Positions 25,312 to 34,534 of a stretch of 64,000 nt of DNA are shown in pieces. Below the pieces are notes generated by a model. That model saw only the letters and a list, made by a program, of their open reading frames with translations, was not told where the DNA came from and did no database searches. The position numbers and the translations under genes are program-made. How positions within the stretch are numbered: position 1 is the first letter of the stretch; each line of letters begins with the position of its first letter. The stretch lies in the NCBI GenBank assembly GCA_031548025.1, contig JAVBRM010000049.1, positions 1 to 64,000 on the forward strand. Reading direction: 5' to 3'. Source of the stretch: UBA5239 sp031548025. GTDB taxonomy: Bacteria > Verrucomicrobiota > Lentisphaeria > Victivallales > Victivallaceae.

Positions 25312-27321
25312 TCACACTTCTTTATATTTCAGGAAGAATGTTTTCACCCCTCCGGATTTAAGCTCAATGCGATTGGTGTTCTTCCAGGTTTCTCCGGAAT
25401 AAAGGTCGGTAACCAGAGTGTTTTCCACTTTCAGGGAAAGAATCAGCGTCTCTTCCTCCGCAGTATGAACGCAGACGAAGCGGCTATTCGCGTAAACCGG
25501 ACGCGCCTTGTCGCACCACGCATGGCATCCCGCCGCCAAAGCGAGTTCGCGCAGGGCGTTCTCGCTTGACTCCTGCTCCGCCCGGAAAATATAGGCGGAA
25601 TTCCATGAATCCATTTTTCTCCGGGGAACGCCGGAGGCGGCGTATGGAATTCCGCAAATACGTTCCACATTGGATTCATCCCATTTGCCATCGGCTCCGA
25701 TGACCGGGCCGTATATCCACAAAACGATGCGGTTTGAATTCAAAACTCTGGCTTTCAATAGTTCATGTTTTTCCAGAGGCAGTTGGAAAGGATGCGCCAG
25801 AATGACAAATTTATAACGGGCGGTATCGAGTTTTGCCAGATCATTCATGGAACACACTTCATAGGGGAAACCGCTCCGCCCGAGAGCTCGCAGCGGTGAG
25901 CGATGGAATGTGCCGGCGCGTTCGTTGAGGTCGTTGACGAGATACAGGTTTTCCGGATCCATCACCAGCAAAATTTCGGCTTCGGGTGAAATTGCCGTTT
26001 CCCGCTCCGCATCCCAGATTTCCTTGCCTTTTTTCAGGACAGCAAAGACCTCGTCATGCTGATAAAATCCACCCCACATATCGAACCACCAAACCGAATC
26101 TCCTCCCATCAGGGCCATGGCGATATCACGCTTGATTCCTTCGGCGACGCGTTTCGGAGAATTCCAGCCGTTGCCAGTCCCGAATGTGAATTTTTTGGTC
26201 AATTCTTCGCCGTTGGCATTCTTGCTCCATTCGACTTTCCGCATGGCATTTGGGTCTGGGAAAGAGAAACAATCCGACAGCTTCCGGTTATAACACCAGC
26301 ACTTCTGGTCGAACTCCTGGAGCATCCGCTTGCCGTTCAGGGTGATGGTTTCGTGAACGGTGGCGCTGACGCTTCCATTGCCGATGGCGTAGTTAATGAC
26401 CGGCGCGGTAACGAAATCCAAGTCAGGATTTTTCAGCAGCTTTTCATAAGCCATATGTCCGGCGGTCATGGTCCAGGCTGAGAATCCATAGCCGAAGAAA
26501 CACCCCAGTTCCACGTGCTCCGGGATTACGGTACGGGCTTCCCGAAGAAACCACGCGACGGTGTCCGCATTGAATTCATTGCAGAACCGGAGATAATCGA
26601 TCACGGACTGATCTTTCTCCGGCGAACGGAAAAGTCCGAATCCGTTCGGGAATATTTCATCATAAGCGCCTCCGGTCGGATCGTTGCCGTTATAGTAGGA
26701 AAGCGGGTCCTTGAAACCGCCGCAGAAATCATACGAACCGGCATCGCGCCGCATTCGCCCGGGTATGTCAGTTTGCGGCAAGCTATGTTCCCGCTGCCAG
26801 CGGCGGAACGCGGCGAGCTTGTAAACGCTCTCCTCCAAGCGTGAACGGTCATGCCACTCGGTGGCTCCTCCGCACCCGAGAACGTAAGCTTCGATCCGGT
26901 CACCGTATTTTTCCTGAGCGTGTTTCATGACTGTCCGCATGTACTCCGCCGTGTCGTTGCGCCAGAGTTCGGATGCACTGATCTTTCCCAGCTCGTAATA
27001 AGAATCGTAGCGCACCCCGAAGGCCCCCAGATAACGTGTCCACCAATGCGGCGTATTGAGATCAAGCATGCAAATGAACTTTGCGTCGGGAATGACGTGA
27101 ATTACGTCATCCAACACCCGGTCGAATGCCTCGAGATCATAGATGCCGTTCCATTTCCAGACCGGCGGATATTTGGTGTATGGAAACCCAAGGGAGTTGG
27201 CGGTATTGGAGATCATGACGTTGAAGGTGTCGACCCCAACGATTTCGCGGAATTTTTTCATGGTTTCCAATTCCGGCCAGAATGACCGGTAGGCAAAATA
27301 CTGATTCTTCTTCGTGCGCAT
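25312..27321 (-). CDS. GH42-like cytosolic glycosidase
   Basis: The 669-residue protein has a TIM-barrel-like N-terminal two thirds (VLGCGGATEWHDRS near residue 120 is the likely acid/base region; ELGCFFGYGFS later) and a C-terminal glutamine-amidotransferase-like fold (EILLVMDPENLYLV, YKFVILAHPFQLP) resembling the trimerisation domain of GH42 beta-galactosidases. No signal peptide. AAAAGG lies 7 bases before the ATG at 27321. The exact family and substrate are not secure; a galactosidase or related enzyme is most likely. Confidence 0.65.
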   Translation of the reverse strand: MRTKKNQYFAYRSFWPELETMKKFREIVGVDTFNVMISNTANSLGFPYTKYPPVWKWNGIYDLEAFDRVLDDVIHVIPDAKFICMLDLNTPHWWTRYLGAFGVRYDSYYELGKISASELWRNDTAEYMRTVMKHAQEKYGDRIEAYVLGCGGATEWHDRSRLEESVYKLAAFRRWQREHSLPQTDIPGRMRRDAGSYDFCGGFKDPLSYYNGNDPTGGAYDEIFPNGFGLFRSPEKDQSVIDYLRFCNEFNADTVAWFLREARTVIPEHVELGCFFGYGFSAWTMTAGHMAYEKLLKNPDLDFVTAPVINYAIGNGSVSATVHETITLNGKRMLQEFDQKCWCYNRKLSDCFSFPDPNAMRKVEWSKNANGEELTKKFTFGTGNGWNSPKRVAEGIKRDIAMALMGGDSVWWFDMWGGFYQHDEVFAVLKKGKEIWDAERETAISPEAEILLVMDPENLYLVNDLNERAGTFHRSPLRALGRSGFPYEVCSMNDLAKLDTARYKFVILAHPFQLPLEKHELLKARVLNSNRIVLWIYGPVIGADGKWDESNVERICGIPYAASGVPRRKMDSWNSAYIFRAEQESSENALRELALAAGCHAWCDKARPVYANSRFVCVHTAEEETLILSLKVENTLVTDLYSGETWKNTNRIELKSGGVKTFFLKYKEV

Positions 27322-27325
27322 TTTT

Positions 27326-29710
27326 TTACCTTTTGAAGTTGATAAACCACATGTTAGCAAAATGGGTGGTGTCGCCGAACGACTTGCCGCCCGGAATAAA
27401 GGCGGAGAGCTCCACGTTGCCTCCGGCGTACCGGGTGCGGCAGACATTGATTCCCCACAGATTGTCTTTGTTAGGGCCGAGCTTACCAAAATCGATGTTC
27501 GGAATTTCGATTTCCACCACCCAGCGGTCTTCCAGTAGTTTCACCGCAGCTTTGGCGCCGGAATTCCAGAGTTCCGGCAGGGTATAGCGGTCGATCAGGC
27601 CGGGATCGAAAGTTTCATCATAAATCGCTCCGTTCGGGTTTACGGCAATCCGGAAATAAGAGGCAACCGGAGTGTTGATGAAAATTTCAATATTGTCGTC
27701 GTTGAAAATTTCGCGATCCTTGTTTTTGGTGACATTTTTCCGAAGCCCCGCCATGTTTTTCTCCCGGCACTCCACAGCAACCACGAGACGCTCGGGGTTG
27801 TTGAGCCAGCGAAACGCCACCCGGGAACTGTAATTCAACAAAACGGGTTTTCCGGTTTTCCAATCCGTCATGGGATACCAGCGGGAAACGGGTTTGTTCC
27901 AGAAATCATCTTCGAAATCGCCATTGAATTCAGGGTCGGAAACCGCCTGGTAAACTCCGAATGTACGCCCTTGCCGAACCAATTGTTCATGCTGTTTTTT
28001 TAGCGGAGCCATCTCTTTTTCGAGGGCGGCAATACGTTCCGCATAGACTGAACCCGGCTCCGTCTTTTTCTGCGCGGCGACGAGGATTTCAAAGTAACGG
28101 TCATTCTGCTTTTTCAATGTTTCCGCCGTTACTTTGAAAGTCGGAACTTTTTCCTCCCACACCAGAGTCGCGTAGTCGTAAAATTCCTTCATTTCCGGGG
28201 CGGCGGCTCCGTAATAAAGCTGAAAATATTCGTTCATAACCTGATTCAAATCGGCATCCGGATTCCAGAGGAGCATGTTCTGCCAGTAGATCATGGAATG
28301 CAGCAATTCCGGGAATTTGAGGAATGAAGTAACTTCGATGAATTTGCCGACGCATTTCCCATTCAAAGCCTGCATATCTTCCTGGAGTAATCGATGAAAA
28401 AATGCCGGAGTGCGCGGGCGTTCCCGGTGATGATAAAGATAATTTTCCCAAATCATGTAAGAATCGGGCGACAGCAGTTTCAGCCAGTTTTGACGGGTTT
28501 CCAGTTGTCCTTTCCGGTAAAGCGGCTCCACGAAATTGAAAGTACTGATACAGTGAACCATGGCGATATTGTCGCGAACCAATTGCGGATCGTCCGGCGG
28601 AGTCTGATAGGGAACATACGCCATTGTCAACAGTTTTTTGTCCGGGTGTGTCGTTTTCAACTCATCCGCTATCGCCGACCAGAAATCCCAGACATAGTTG
28701 CTCTGGCGCGCTTCACGTTTCTCCTTTTTGGGAAATTTTATAGTCGTATCCTCGTGGTCCGATTCCGAAAAACCGTCCGGCAGGCCAAGTGAAAACCATT
28801 CAAGCTTGGGCATGGCGTCAAAGACATTGCGCAAATAAGCAATGGCGGCCTGGCGAAGCTCGGGAGAGGTCAACTTGGGGGCGATTTGGCGTCGTAGGAA
28901 AATGGGTTTGCCTTGAGCATCTTTCGCCTGAGCATCCGGGTGTTGCTCGACGAATTCCGGAGTCAACACCGCGTTCAAGGTGTGATTGGCAAATACGACC
29001 CTGGAATTGCCGACACCGTTGCGGCGGAGCCAGGTCTGAAATTCCGGATTCGTGTTGCCGCCGTAACCGTGATAATATTCACGTTTGGCAAAGGCTGGAC
29101 GTACTGTTTTGTCTTGCGTTGCCAGAATGATGTCCCGGGCGGACGGCGTTACCGTGCCGCGTTCTCCCGGCGCATAGAAACGGACGCCGAGCTGATACAA
29201 TACATCCGAAGTCGCATACCAGGTCCCGGTATCGTCGTTCTGACGGATTCCGAGTGAGGGAATCACCTGGCCGGAAATCGCCCCAGTATAATTGACGGAA
29301 AACGGATAACCGCATTTTTTCTGCCATTCCCCTTCATTTTTTCGGTCATAAGGAAAAGGCTTGCGCAATGCGTCGCGCCCCGCGACAATCGCTATATGAT
29401 CCTTGACCAACACCCGGTAACCGCCGTCTTTTACGGCATCGAGTCGGAAACCACATTCCCGGGTAAATTCACTTTCTCCGACATAAATCGCATTCGTTAT
29501 TTTTCCATCAGGTTTTTCCACAATGGGGACCTCCGCCCCGGAAATTCGTTTGAAAAACATTTGCAAATCCATGGCACCGTTTTTCGCACTGGCGTTGGCG
29601 TTGGCCGGTAGCACGATTGCCGCGACTGCCTGGCCGTCTTTCACCACGTCGAGCGCCTCGGTACATAGTCCAGTAAGCAACCCCAGCGCCAATAAATACA
29701 CTTTTCTCAT
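27326..29710 (-). CDS. Secreted DUF4838 protein with CBM9-like C-terminus
   Basis: The 794-residue protein has a signal peptide (KVYLLALGLLTGLCTEA), an alpha-glucuronidase-type N-terminal domain (NGAMDLQMFFKRISGAEVP, IYVGES), a DUF4838 TIM-barrel-like core (TGTWYATSDVLYQLGVRFY, WFSLGLPDGFS) and a C-terminal family 9-like carbohydrate-binding module (DDNIEIFINTP, WVVEIEIP). DUF4838 proteins in this group of bacteria are presumed to be glycosidases acting on uronic-acid or complex glycans. It lies 20 bases after the pseudopilin gene and 4 before the GH42-like gene. Confidence 0.78.
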   Translation of the reverse strand: MRKVYLLALGLLTGLCTEALDVVKDGQAVAAIVLPANANASAKNGAMDLQMFFKRISGAEVPIVEKPDGKITNAIYVGESEFTRECGFRLDAVKDGGYRVLVKDHIAIVAGRDALRKPFPYDRKNEGEWQKKCGYPFSVNYTGAISGQVIPSLGIRQNDDTGTWYATSDVLYQLGVRFYAPGERGTVTPSARDIILATQDKTVRPAFAKREYYHGYGGNTNPEFQTWLRRNGVGNSRVVFANHTLNAVLTPEFVEQHPDAQAKDAQGKPIFLRRQIAPKLTSPELRQAAIAYLRNVFDAMPKLEWFSLGLPDGFSESDHEDTTIKFPKKEKREARQSNYVWDFWSAIADELKTTHPDKKLLTMAYVPYQTPPDDPQLVRDNIAMVHCISTFNFVEPLYRKGQLETRQNWLKLLSPDSYMIWENYLYHHRERPRTPAFFHRLLQEDMQALNGKCVGKFIEVTSFLKFPELLHSMIYWQNMLLWNPDADLNQVMNEYFQLYYGAAAPEMKEFYDYATLVWEEKVPTFKVTAETLKKQNDRYFEILVAAQKKTEPGSVYAERIAALEKEMAPLKKQHEQLVRQGRTFGVYQAVSDPEFNGDFEDDFWNKPVSRWYPMTDWKTGKPVLLNYSSRVAFRWLNNPERLVVAVECREKNMAGLRKNVTKNKDREIFNDDNIEIFINTPVASYFRIAVNPNGAIYDETFDPGLIDRYTLPELWNSGAKAAVKLLEDRWVVEIEIPNIDFGKLGPNKDNLWGINVCRTRYAGGNVELSAFIPGGKSFGDTTHFANMWFINFKR

Positions 29711-29730
29711 AATTCGTTTCGTTCCTTAAT

Positions 29731-30429
29731 TTAATCCAGATTGGCCGCGGCCGTATTCCGCCAGAAAGCCGAGCTCGCGTTATCCGCTCCGATCGAACCC
29801 TTTTTTCTGGAATTGATATGTAAATCGCCGTAAACGACGTTGGTGGTCAGATGATGCCGATAATCCAGGCTGTCGATGCTGATGGTTGTCGCATTCGAAT
29901 CATGCGCGGTATCCGCGTAAAACGCAATTTTTGAAGGATAATAAATCTTTCCTTTGATACTTTCACGGTTATTTAACCGACCGTTTGCACCGATAGTCGC
30001 GGCCTGAAGCAATTGTCCCGATACCATGGTCGTTGAATCTTCTTTTTCGGGACACGCGAAAATTCCCCGTTCGTTACCCCCATATGCGATATTGACCATA
30101 TATTTACAGGGAGAATTAATCTTGGCATGGGTCCCCAAAAATTCAAAGCAGAGTGTCATGCAGAATGTTCCGGTAGAGGCCGGAAGATCGGTGAATCCGC
30201 TGGCCTCCTTGTATCTGGGAAATGGCGTATACCAGGTGTAATCATGGTAATAATTATCCAAAGCGAGAGCAAGCTGGCGCATGTTGGAAACGCATTTGAT
30301 TTTCCGCGCTTGGGCGCGTGCTTTGTTCAACGCCGGCAATAACATTGCCGCAAGTATTGTAATAATAGCAATCACAATGAGGAGCTCTACCAGTGTAAAA
30401 AATAATCGAGGCGGAATTTTGTGGTACAT
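29731..30429 (-). CDS. Prepilin-like secreted protein
   Basis: The 232-residue protein carries the prepilin N-terminus FFTLVELLIVIAIITILAAM, followed by LPALNKARAQARKIKCVSNM and a small globular domain. The usual H-X9-DG end is altered to HHLTTNVVYGDLH, with Gly-Asp in place of Asp-Gly. It lies in the operon between the amidohydrolase and DUF4838 genes, the same place as the other pseudopilins of the window. Confidence 0.86.
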   Translation of the reverse strand: MYHKIPPRLFFTLVELLIVIAIITILAAMLLPALNKARAQARKIKCVSNMRQLALALDNYYHDYTWYTPFPRYKEASGFTDLPASTGTFCMTLCFEFLGTHAKINSPCKYMVNIAYGGNERGIFACPEKEDSTTMVSGQLLQAATIGANGRLNNRESIKGKIYYPSKIAFYADTAHDSNATTISIDSLDYRHHLTTNVVYGDLHINSRKKGSIGADNASSAFWRNTAAANLD

Positions 30430-30452
30430 AGTCTGTATTCCTTCTGTTCTGG

Positions 30453-31295
30453 TTAGGAATGCTCAAGCAGTTCCTGAATATTACCGAAATTAATCTTATC
30501 GCGCAACTCCTGGGAAAGATTCAAACATTCGTAAAAACGTTCATAGAAATTGATGTATTTTCTGGAGGGATCGTGATTTCCGGGCCAGAGATATTGGGCA
30601 TCGCTGCCGAAACAAAGCTTGGAAACCGCTTTTTCATCCAGTTTGCCGTCTGGGGCGAAAAGATCCGCCCACATCGTCAGCGAACGCGCCGGTGGACGGC
30701 CCGAGAAATCCGCATAGATATTTTTATGCGAAGTAATCATACACCATGCTTCCTCCCACCATGGGTTACCCATGTGCGCCAACTGGACTTTCAGATTCGG
30801 AAAATAACGGACAATCCGGTCGAGCGCCATTGGGCGCATGTCCGTGACATCGACCACGCCGCCGACATCCTTGATACAGCCGGGTTCATAAAATCCGGTC
30901 GACACATAGCCGGTATGGAAAACCGCCAGAGCACGATGAGAATCCACCACTTCATACAGCGGCATAAAACTGTCGTTCCCATAGGATTTTAACGGCGAAA
31001 TGAATTTGATGCCGGCAGCACCCCTGGTGAAAAGCTCTTCCAGATATTCCGGAGTGGCCCGGTTCATATTAATCATTGGAATCGGAATGACAAAGTCTCC
31101 GAATTGTTCTCGCATTGGAAAAGCGAGCTCGGGAATATCGACTATGATAATCCGCTCAATCCCGTTTTTCCGGACGGCGGCGATATATTGCTCTTTCGTT
31201 TCCACGCCGTCGAACCAGGCGGAACGGTGCGGCGGAATATATTTACCGTTATTGGTGTCGGCGTGCCCGCAATGTGTATGGGTATCGATCATCAT
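30453..31295 (-). CDS. Amidohydrolase-family (TIM barrel) protein
   Basis: The 280-residue protein starts MMIDTHTHCGHAD, giving the metal-binding H-x-H of the amidohydrolase_2 family, with later His and Asp positions (AVFHTGYVS, VQLAHMGN, CFGSDAQY). Members include decarboxylases and lactonases. In this operon it might open a sugar lactone or act on a cleavage product. It is the first gene, 35 bases after a good promoter, and its stop lies 23 bases before the pseudopilin gene. Confidence 0.82.
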   Translation of the reverse strand: MMIDTHTHCGHADTNNGKYIPPHRSAWFDGVETKEQYIAAVRKNGIERIIIVDIPELAFPMREQFGDFVIPIPMINMNRATPEYLEELFTRGAAGIKFISPLKSYGNDSFMPLYEVVDSHRALAVFHTGYVSTGFYEPGCIKDVGGVVDVTDMRPMALDRIVRYFPNLKVQLAHMGNPWWEEAWCMITSHKNIYADFSGRPPARSLTMWADLFAPDGKLDEKAVSKLCFGSDAQYLWPGNHDPSRKYINFYERFYECLNLSQELRDKINFGNIQELLEHS

Positions 31296-31330
31296 GACAT
31301 TTTTCCTGTGTATGATTCTGTCTTATAATA

Positions 31331-31359
31331 ATTATAATTCTTCGAACCTTATTATGCAA
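31331..31359 (-). promoter_or_regulatory. Promoter of the amidohydrolase-GH20 operon
   Basis: On the minus strand TTGCAT (31354-31359) and TATAAT (31331-31336) are separated by 17 bases, about 35 bases before the amidohydrolase start codon. Confidence 0.65.
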
Positions 31360-31405
31360 TTCGTTATCCGCTATTAATATTTCTTTATTCGCTTCTTTTG
31401 ATATC

Positions 31406-31433
31406 TTGACTTTTCTTTGGAAACATATAAAGT
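31406..31433 (+). promoter_or_regulatory. Weak promoter of the AraC-family regulator gene
   Basis: TTGACT (31406-31411) and TAAAGT (31428-31433) are 16 bases apart, 28 bases before the preferred start at 31461. The -10 box is poor, as expected for a gene that may need activation. Confidence 0.35.
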
Positions 31434-31460
31434 ATTCAAAGAAGAAATATGGAGCAAATT

Positions 31461-32288
31461 ATGAGATTTGGCTATTGGAGTGGAGACAAAATCGTAACCA
31501 AACTGATTTATTTCACCCATAAATCCAAGGTTCACAAAGAATCGGTTCCGTTTCATCGCCACCCGCCCCATGAAATTCTCATTGTTGATACGGGAAATAT
31601 TGAAATTGGATTGAAAGATGGTTCCATTTATCATCTGGAAGCCGGAGATTGTCTTTTTATCAAACGCTCCTGTTTTCATCAGATAAGGTTTAAAGCCCGG
31701 ACGGCAAATTTCATCAATATTCTTTATCGTGGCAAAAGCTTTGAAAGTTTGTATCAGGCTCCTGTTCGACTCAATTCATCTGTTTATGATCTGTTGGGTC
31801 GGATTAAGGCGGAATGCGTTCCGCCGCTCACGCCGCTGAAGTCGGAAATCATCTGCGTCATGCTCTCCGAATTCATTCTTCGCTGTCTGATACAGCAGGA
31901 AGAAACGGACCGCGAAATTATCGTGCCGATTGAACCTCTCAATAAACGTTTTTACCGCTCCGAAATGGTTCGTGACCTCACCGATTCCATACGAAAAAAT
32001 CCCGCCGGTGATTATTCCCTGGATACATTGTCACGTAAATATTCCATGTGCACCTCTCAGTTGCGCAAATTGGTGTCGGCAGAAACCGGACGGAATTTTT
32101 CCACCACTCTTCACAAGTTGAGGATTGATGCCGCAAAAAAACATCTTCGCGAATCTTCGGACTCCATCAAGGAAATTGCGGAAAAATGCGGGTTCAACTC
32201 TATCCCGTTTTTTTACAAAATTTTCAATCGTTATACCGACATGACTCCGTTGGAATATGCGAAATCCTTCGGCGATGTGGAGGAATAA
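31461..32288 (+). CDS. AraC-family transcriptional regulator with cupin sensor
   Basis: The protein of about 275 residues has an N-terminal cupin-like sensor (PFHRHPPHEILIVDTG, LEAGDCLFIKRSCFH) and a C-terminal double helix-turn-helix (YSLDTLSRKYSMCTSQLRKL and IKEIAEKCGFNSIPFFYKIF). It is divergent from the amidohydrolase operon and so is its likely activator, responding to a sugar. GGAG six bases before 31461 supports that start; an ATG at 31449 is an alternative. Confidence 0.88.
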   Translation: MRFGYWSGDKIVTKLIYFTHKSKVHKESVPFHRHPPHEILIVDTGNIEIGLKDGSIYHLEAGDCLFIKRSCFHQIRFKARTANFINILYRGKSFESLYQAPVRLNSSVYDLLGRIKAECVPPLTPLKSEIICVMLSEFILRCLIQQEETDREIIVPIEPLNKRFYRSEMVRDLTDSIRKNPAGDYSLDTLSRKYSMCTSQLRKLVSAETGRNFSTTLHKLRIDAAKKHLRESSDSIKEIAEKCGFNSIPFFYKIFNRYTDMTPLEYAKSFGDVEE

Positions 32289-32297
32289 AAATGACAA

Positions 32298-32780
32298 TCA
32301 GCCGCTAAGCGTTCTGAAAGTTTCTTTCAGGACAATTGTTCTGAACAGAAAACGGACAAACGGTCCGGCAAAGAGCATTTGCCAGGCAAAAGCGAAAGGC
32401 AGGTTGATCAGGAATGTTTTGAACCAGACGGTGAGAAATGCCCCCTCTGCCGACTTGAAAATCAGCGTCGCCGCCACGCTCATGAGCGGGCACATGATAA
32501 AAACAGTACAGGTAGAAATATAAAGACCTATTTTAAATGGAGTGTCGACGCCATGCCTGACAAAGCGGAAAGCCAGGCGGTGCGCAAGCGGCCCGCCGAC
32601 CGACGCCTGAACGATCATGACGATAACCCACATCGGCGGCAGATCGAACAACAATGGCAGCAGTATTTCACTGCTGAAACCGCCGCTATTCAAGACCAGG
32701 TTATAAGTTTCCATGGCGATCGTCATGGTAAAAGCCATCATCAATAAAAAAATAAATTTCTGTACTCTGGTAACCGGCAT
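32298..32780 (-). CDS. DUF2798-type small membrane protein
   Basis: The 160-residue protein has four hydrophobic segments arranged as two similar halves, each with a Met-rich helix and aromatic ends (KFIFLLMMAFTMTIAMETYN, then FKIGLYISTCTVFIMCPLMS). This is the DUF2798 pattern. Its role is unknown. AAGGAAGG just before 32780 fixes the start. It lies downstream of a terminator that separates it from the gene at 32913. Confidence 0.7.
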   Translation of the reverse strand: MPVTRVQKFIFLLMMAFTMTIAMETYNLVLNSGGFSSEILLPLLFDLPPMWVIVMIVQASVGGPLAHRLAFRFVRHGVDTPFKIGLYISTCTVFIMCPLMSVAATLIFKSAEGAFLTVWFKTFLINLPFAFAWQMLFAGPFVRFLFRTIVLKETFRTLSG

Positions 32781-32806
32781 ATTCCTTCCTTTTAGGCACA
32801 AAAAAA

Positions 32807-32846
32807 AGCGGTGTCTGTCAACTGGACTTATGTGACGGACACCGCT
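32807..32846 (-). terminator. Terminator downstream of the small membrane protein gene
   Basis: A 14-bp stem with one G-U pair (32807-32820 with 32833-32846) and a 12-base loop is followed on the minus strand by a run of eight T. It ends transcription from the gene at 32913-33161. Confidence 0.78.
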
Positions 32847-32912
32847 CGTTGTATTATTAAATTAAAGTAATATACCGCATTTTTGCCGAAAATTCAAATC
32901 GAAAGCAGAAAC

Positions 32913-33161
32913 CTATTTGGGCGGATGTTTGGTAAATGCATGCCAGCCGCGCCCCAAGCCGAAGAAAATCAGGGCAAGAACCAGATTCATTGGATCATTC
33001 CATCCAGTGGCACAATGCGGTGGATAAAAGGGCAATGGAGGACTGCAAAAAACAAGCAAAGAGAAAGATGCCAAACCCAAAAACACACCTCCCACAAACT
33101 CCACAGCCCACTGGCGAAATGTTCGCGGCATAGTGAAAAACTGCTTTGGAAAACGCTTCAT
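32913..33161 (-). CDS. Small hypothetical membrane protein
   Basis: The 82-residue product has a basic start (MKRFPKQFF), one hydrophobic segment around GGVFLGLASFSLLVF, a Pro/Cys-rich loop and a second segment (LVLALIFFGLG) before a basic end. GAGG lies 6 bases before the ATG and a terminator follows, so it is likely a real gene. It has no recognised family. Confidence 0.55.
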   Translation of the reverse strand: MKRFPKQFFTMPRTFRQWAVEFVGGVFLGLASFSLLVFCSPPLPFYPPHCATGWNDPMNLVLALIFFGLGRGWHAFTKHPPK

Positions 33162-33274
33162 TTTGAACCTCAATTCATCTCGGTTCCACAATTCCAGTTT
33201 AAAATAACACGCATTGTCTTATTTTACAAACAGGTAGAAGAATGGGAATCAGAAGTATGGCCATTAAATAAAAA

Positions 33275-33351
33275 TGGCGGGAGCGACGGGACTCGAACCC
33301 GCAACATCCACCGTGACAGGGTGGCACTCTAACCAATTGAGCTACGCCCCC
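33275..33351 (-). tRNA. tRNA-Asp (GTC), copy 1
   Basis: A 77-base cloverleaf has acceptor strands GGGGGCG/CGCTCCC, D-arm GCTCAATTGGTTAGAGT, anticodon stem CCACC/GGTGG with loop CTGTCAC (GTC), T-arm GCGGGTTCGAGTCCCGT and encoded CCA. It is downstream of an identical copy. Confidence 0.95.
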
Positions 33352-33407
33352 GCTTTCTTAAGAAGCGGTGAATCATGAAATTTGTTTTGCGGCCATTAAA
33401 TAAAAAA

Positions 33408-33484
33408 TGGCGGGAGCGACGGGACTCGAACCCGCAACATCCACCGTGACAGGGTGGCACTCTAACCAATTGAGCTACGCCCCC
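33408..33484 (-). tRNA. tRNA-Asp (GTC), copy 2
   Basis: Identical in sequence to the copy at 33275-33351, 133 bases away, and followed by the same 3' flank (CCATTTTTATTTAATGGCC with one extra T). The two genes probably form one transcript and arose by tandem duplication. Confidence 0.95.
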
Positions 33485-33755
33485 GCAACTCAAATTTCTT
33501 GATTACTGGATTCATAATTTATCTCCAATATATAATTATGCAAATCGGAAATCGCAGATTTTAAGGAAAAATTTCAAAAAGCTCAAAACCGTCCGACTTC
33601 TCCGACGCGTCGGACCTGTCGGACCTGTCCGAATTCTTTGGGATGGAATCGCCGTCATTATATTTTTACGATATTTATTATGAGTAGAATTTGAAAATGG
33701 CATTTTATCCTGTAATTATTAATTGATAAGCTACAAAATATAACTGAGGGCATAA
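33485..33755. other. Intergenic region with a 9-bp repeat
   Basis: This 271-base AT-rich spacer contains the five-unit 9-bp repeat at 33591-33635 and the promoter region of the hydrolase gene at 33756. No further gene is seen. Confidence 0.5.
33591..33635. repeat. Five degenerate 9-bp units of GTCSGACNT type
   Basis: Five consecutive 9-base units read GTCCGACTT, CTCCGACGC, GTCGGACCT, GTCGGACCT and GTCCGAATT. The core TCCGAC/GTCGGA is self-complementary between units, so inverted pairs occur as well. The GC-rich block stands alone in AT-rich DNA. Confidence 0.75.
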
Positions 33756-34514
33756 ATGAAAGTCGAGTTACCTGGAACTGTATCGAGCTGGAATGATTTC
33801 ATCCGGCATGATTTTGAGATTGAAGGCATTCAATGTGTGATTGTCGAGCCGAAAGTATTGCCGGCCAAGGATAGGCCGTGGTATTGGCGGGCGCGTTTTT
33901 TCGGGGCGTTTCCTTATGTGGATATGGAGTTGTTGAAACGCGGCTGGCACGTGGTAAATATCGACATCAGCGAATTGTACGGTTCGCCGGAAGCGATGCG
34001 CCGGATGGATTTGCTATATTCCTTCATGGTTCAGAATGGTTTCGCGCCGAAGTGTGCCTTGGCCGGGTTCAGTCGCGGCGGGCTTGATTCGACGAATTGG
34101 ACGCTCCGGCATCCCGACCGGGTCCAGAGTCTGTATCTGGACAATCCGGTATGTGATTTCAAGAGTTGGCCGGGCGGGAAGGGGAGCGGTCCCGGCAGTG
34201 CGGATGGCTGGCGGAATTGTCTGAGCGCCTGGGGATTGACGGAAGAAGAAGCCATGGAGTTCAAAGGCAATCCGATTGACAATCTGCAATTGATTGCCGA
34301 CAAAAAAGTTCCGGTGCTTATCGCCTGTGGCGATGCCGACGAAGTGGTTCCGGCCGAAGAAAATACCATGATTGTGGAAAAACGTCTCAAAGAAATGGGT
34401 GGCAATATCACGGTTATTTACAAGCCCGGGGCCAAGCATCATCCTCACAGTTTCGAGGAACCCTCGCAGGTTATCGAATTCATCGAAAAGGCCCGTTCGA
34501 AAGATCAATACTGA
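33756..34514 (+). CDS. Alpha/beta hydrolase
   Basis: The 252-residue cytosolic hydrolase has the nucleophile elbow GFSRGG (Ser near residue 110), an acidic residue in CGDADEVVP and the catalytic His in AKHHPHSF. The nearby aromatic residues suggest an esterase or peptidase-like acyl hydrolase. GAGG stands 6 bases before the ATG and a strong terminator follows, so it is a single-gene unit. Substrate unknown. Confidence 0.82.
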   Translation: MKVELPGTVSSWNDFIRHDFEIEGIQCVIVEPKVLPAKDRPWYWRARFFGAFPYVDMELLKRGWHVVNIDISELYGSPEAMRRMDLLYSFMVQNGFAPKCALAGFSRGGLDSTNWTLRHPDRVQSLYLDNPVCDFKSWPGGKGSGPGSADGWRNCLSAWGLTEEEAMEFKGNPIDNLQLIADKKVPVLIACGDADEVVPAEENTMIVEKRLKEMGGNITVIYKPGAKHHPHSFEEPSQVIEFIEKARSKDQY

Positions 34515-34534
34515 ATTATTATCCGCAAAGTAAT

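Noticed and set aside
33591..33635. CRISPR array
   Set aside because: Units are 9 bases and contiguous, with no spacers and no cas genes. No other CRISPR-like array was seen in the window.
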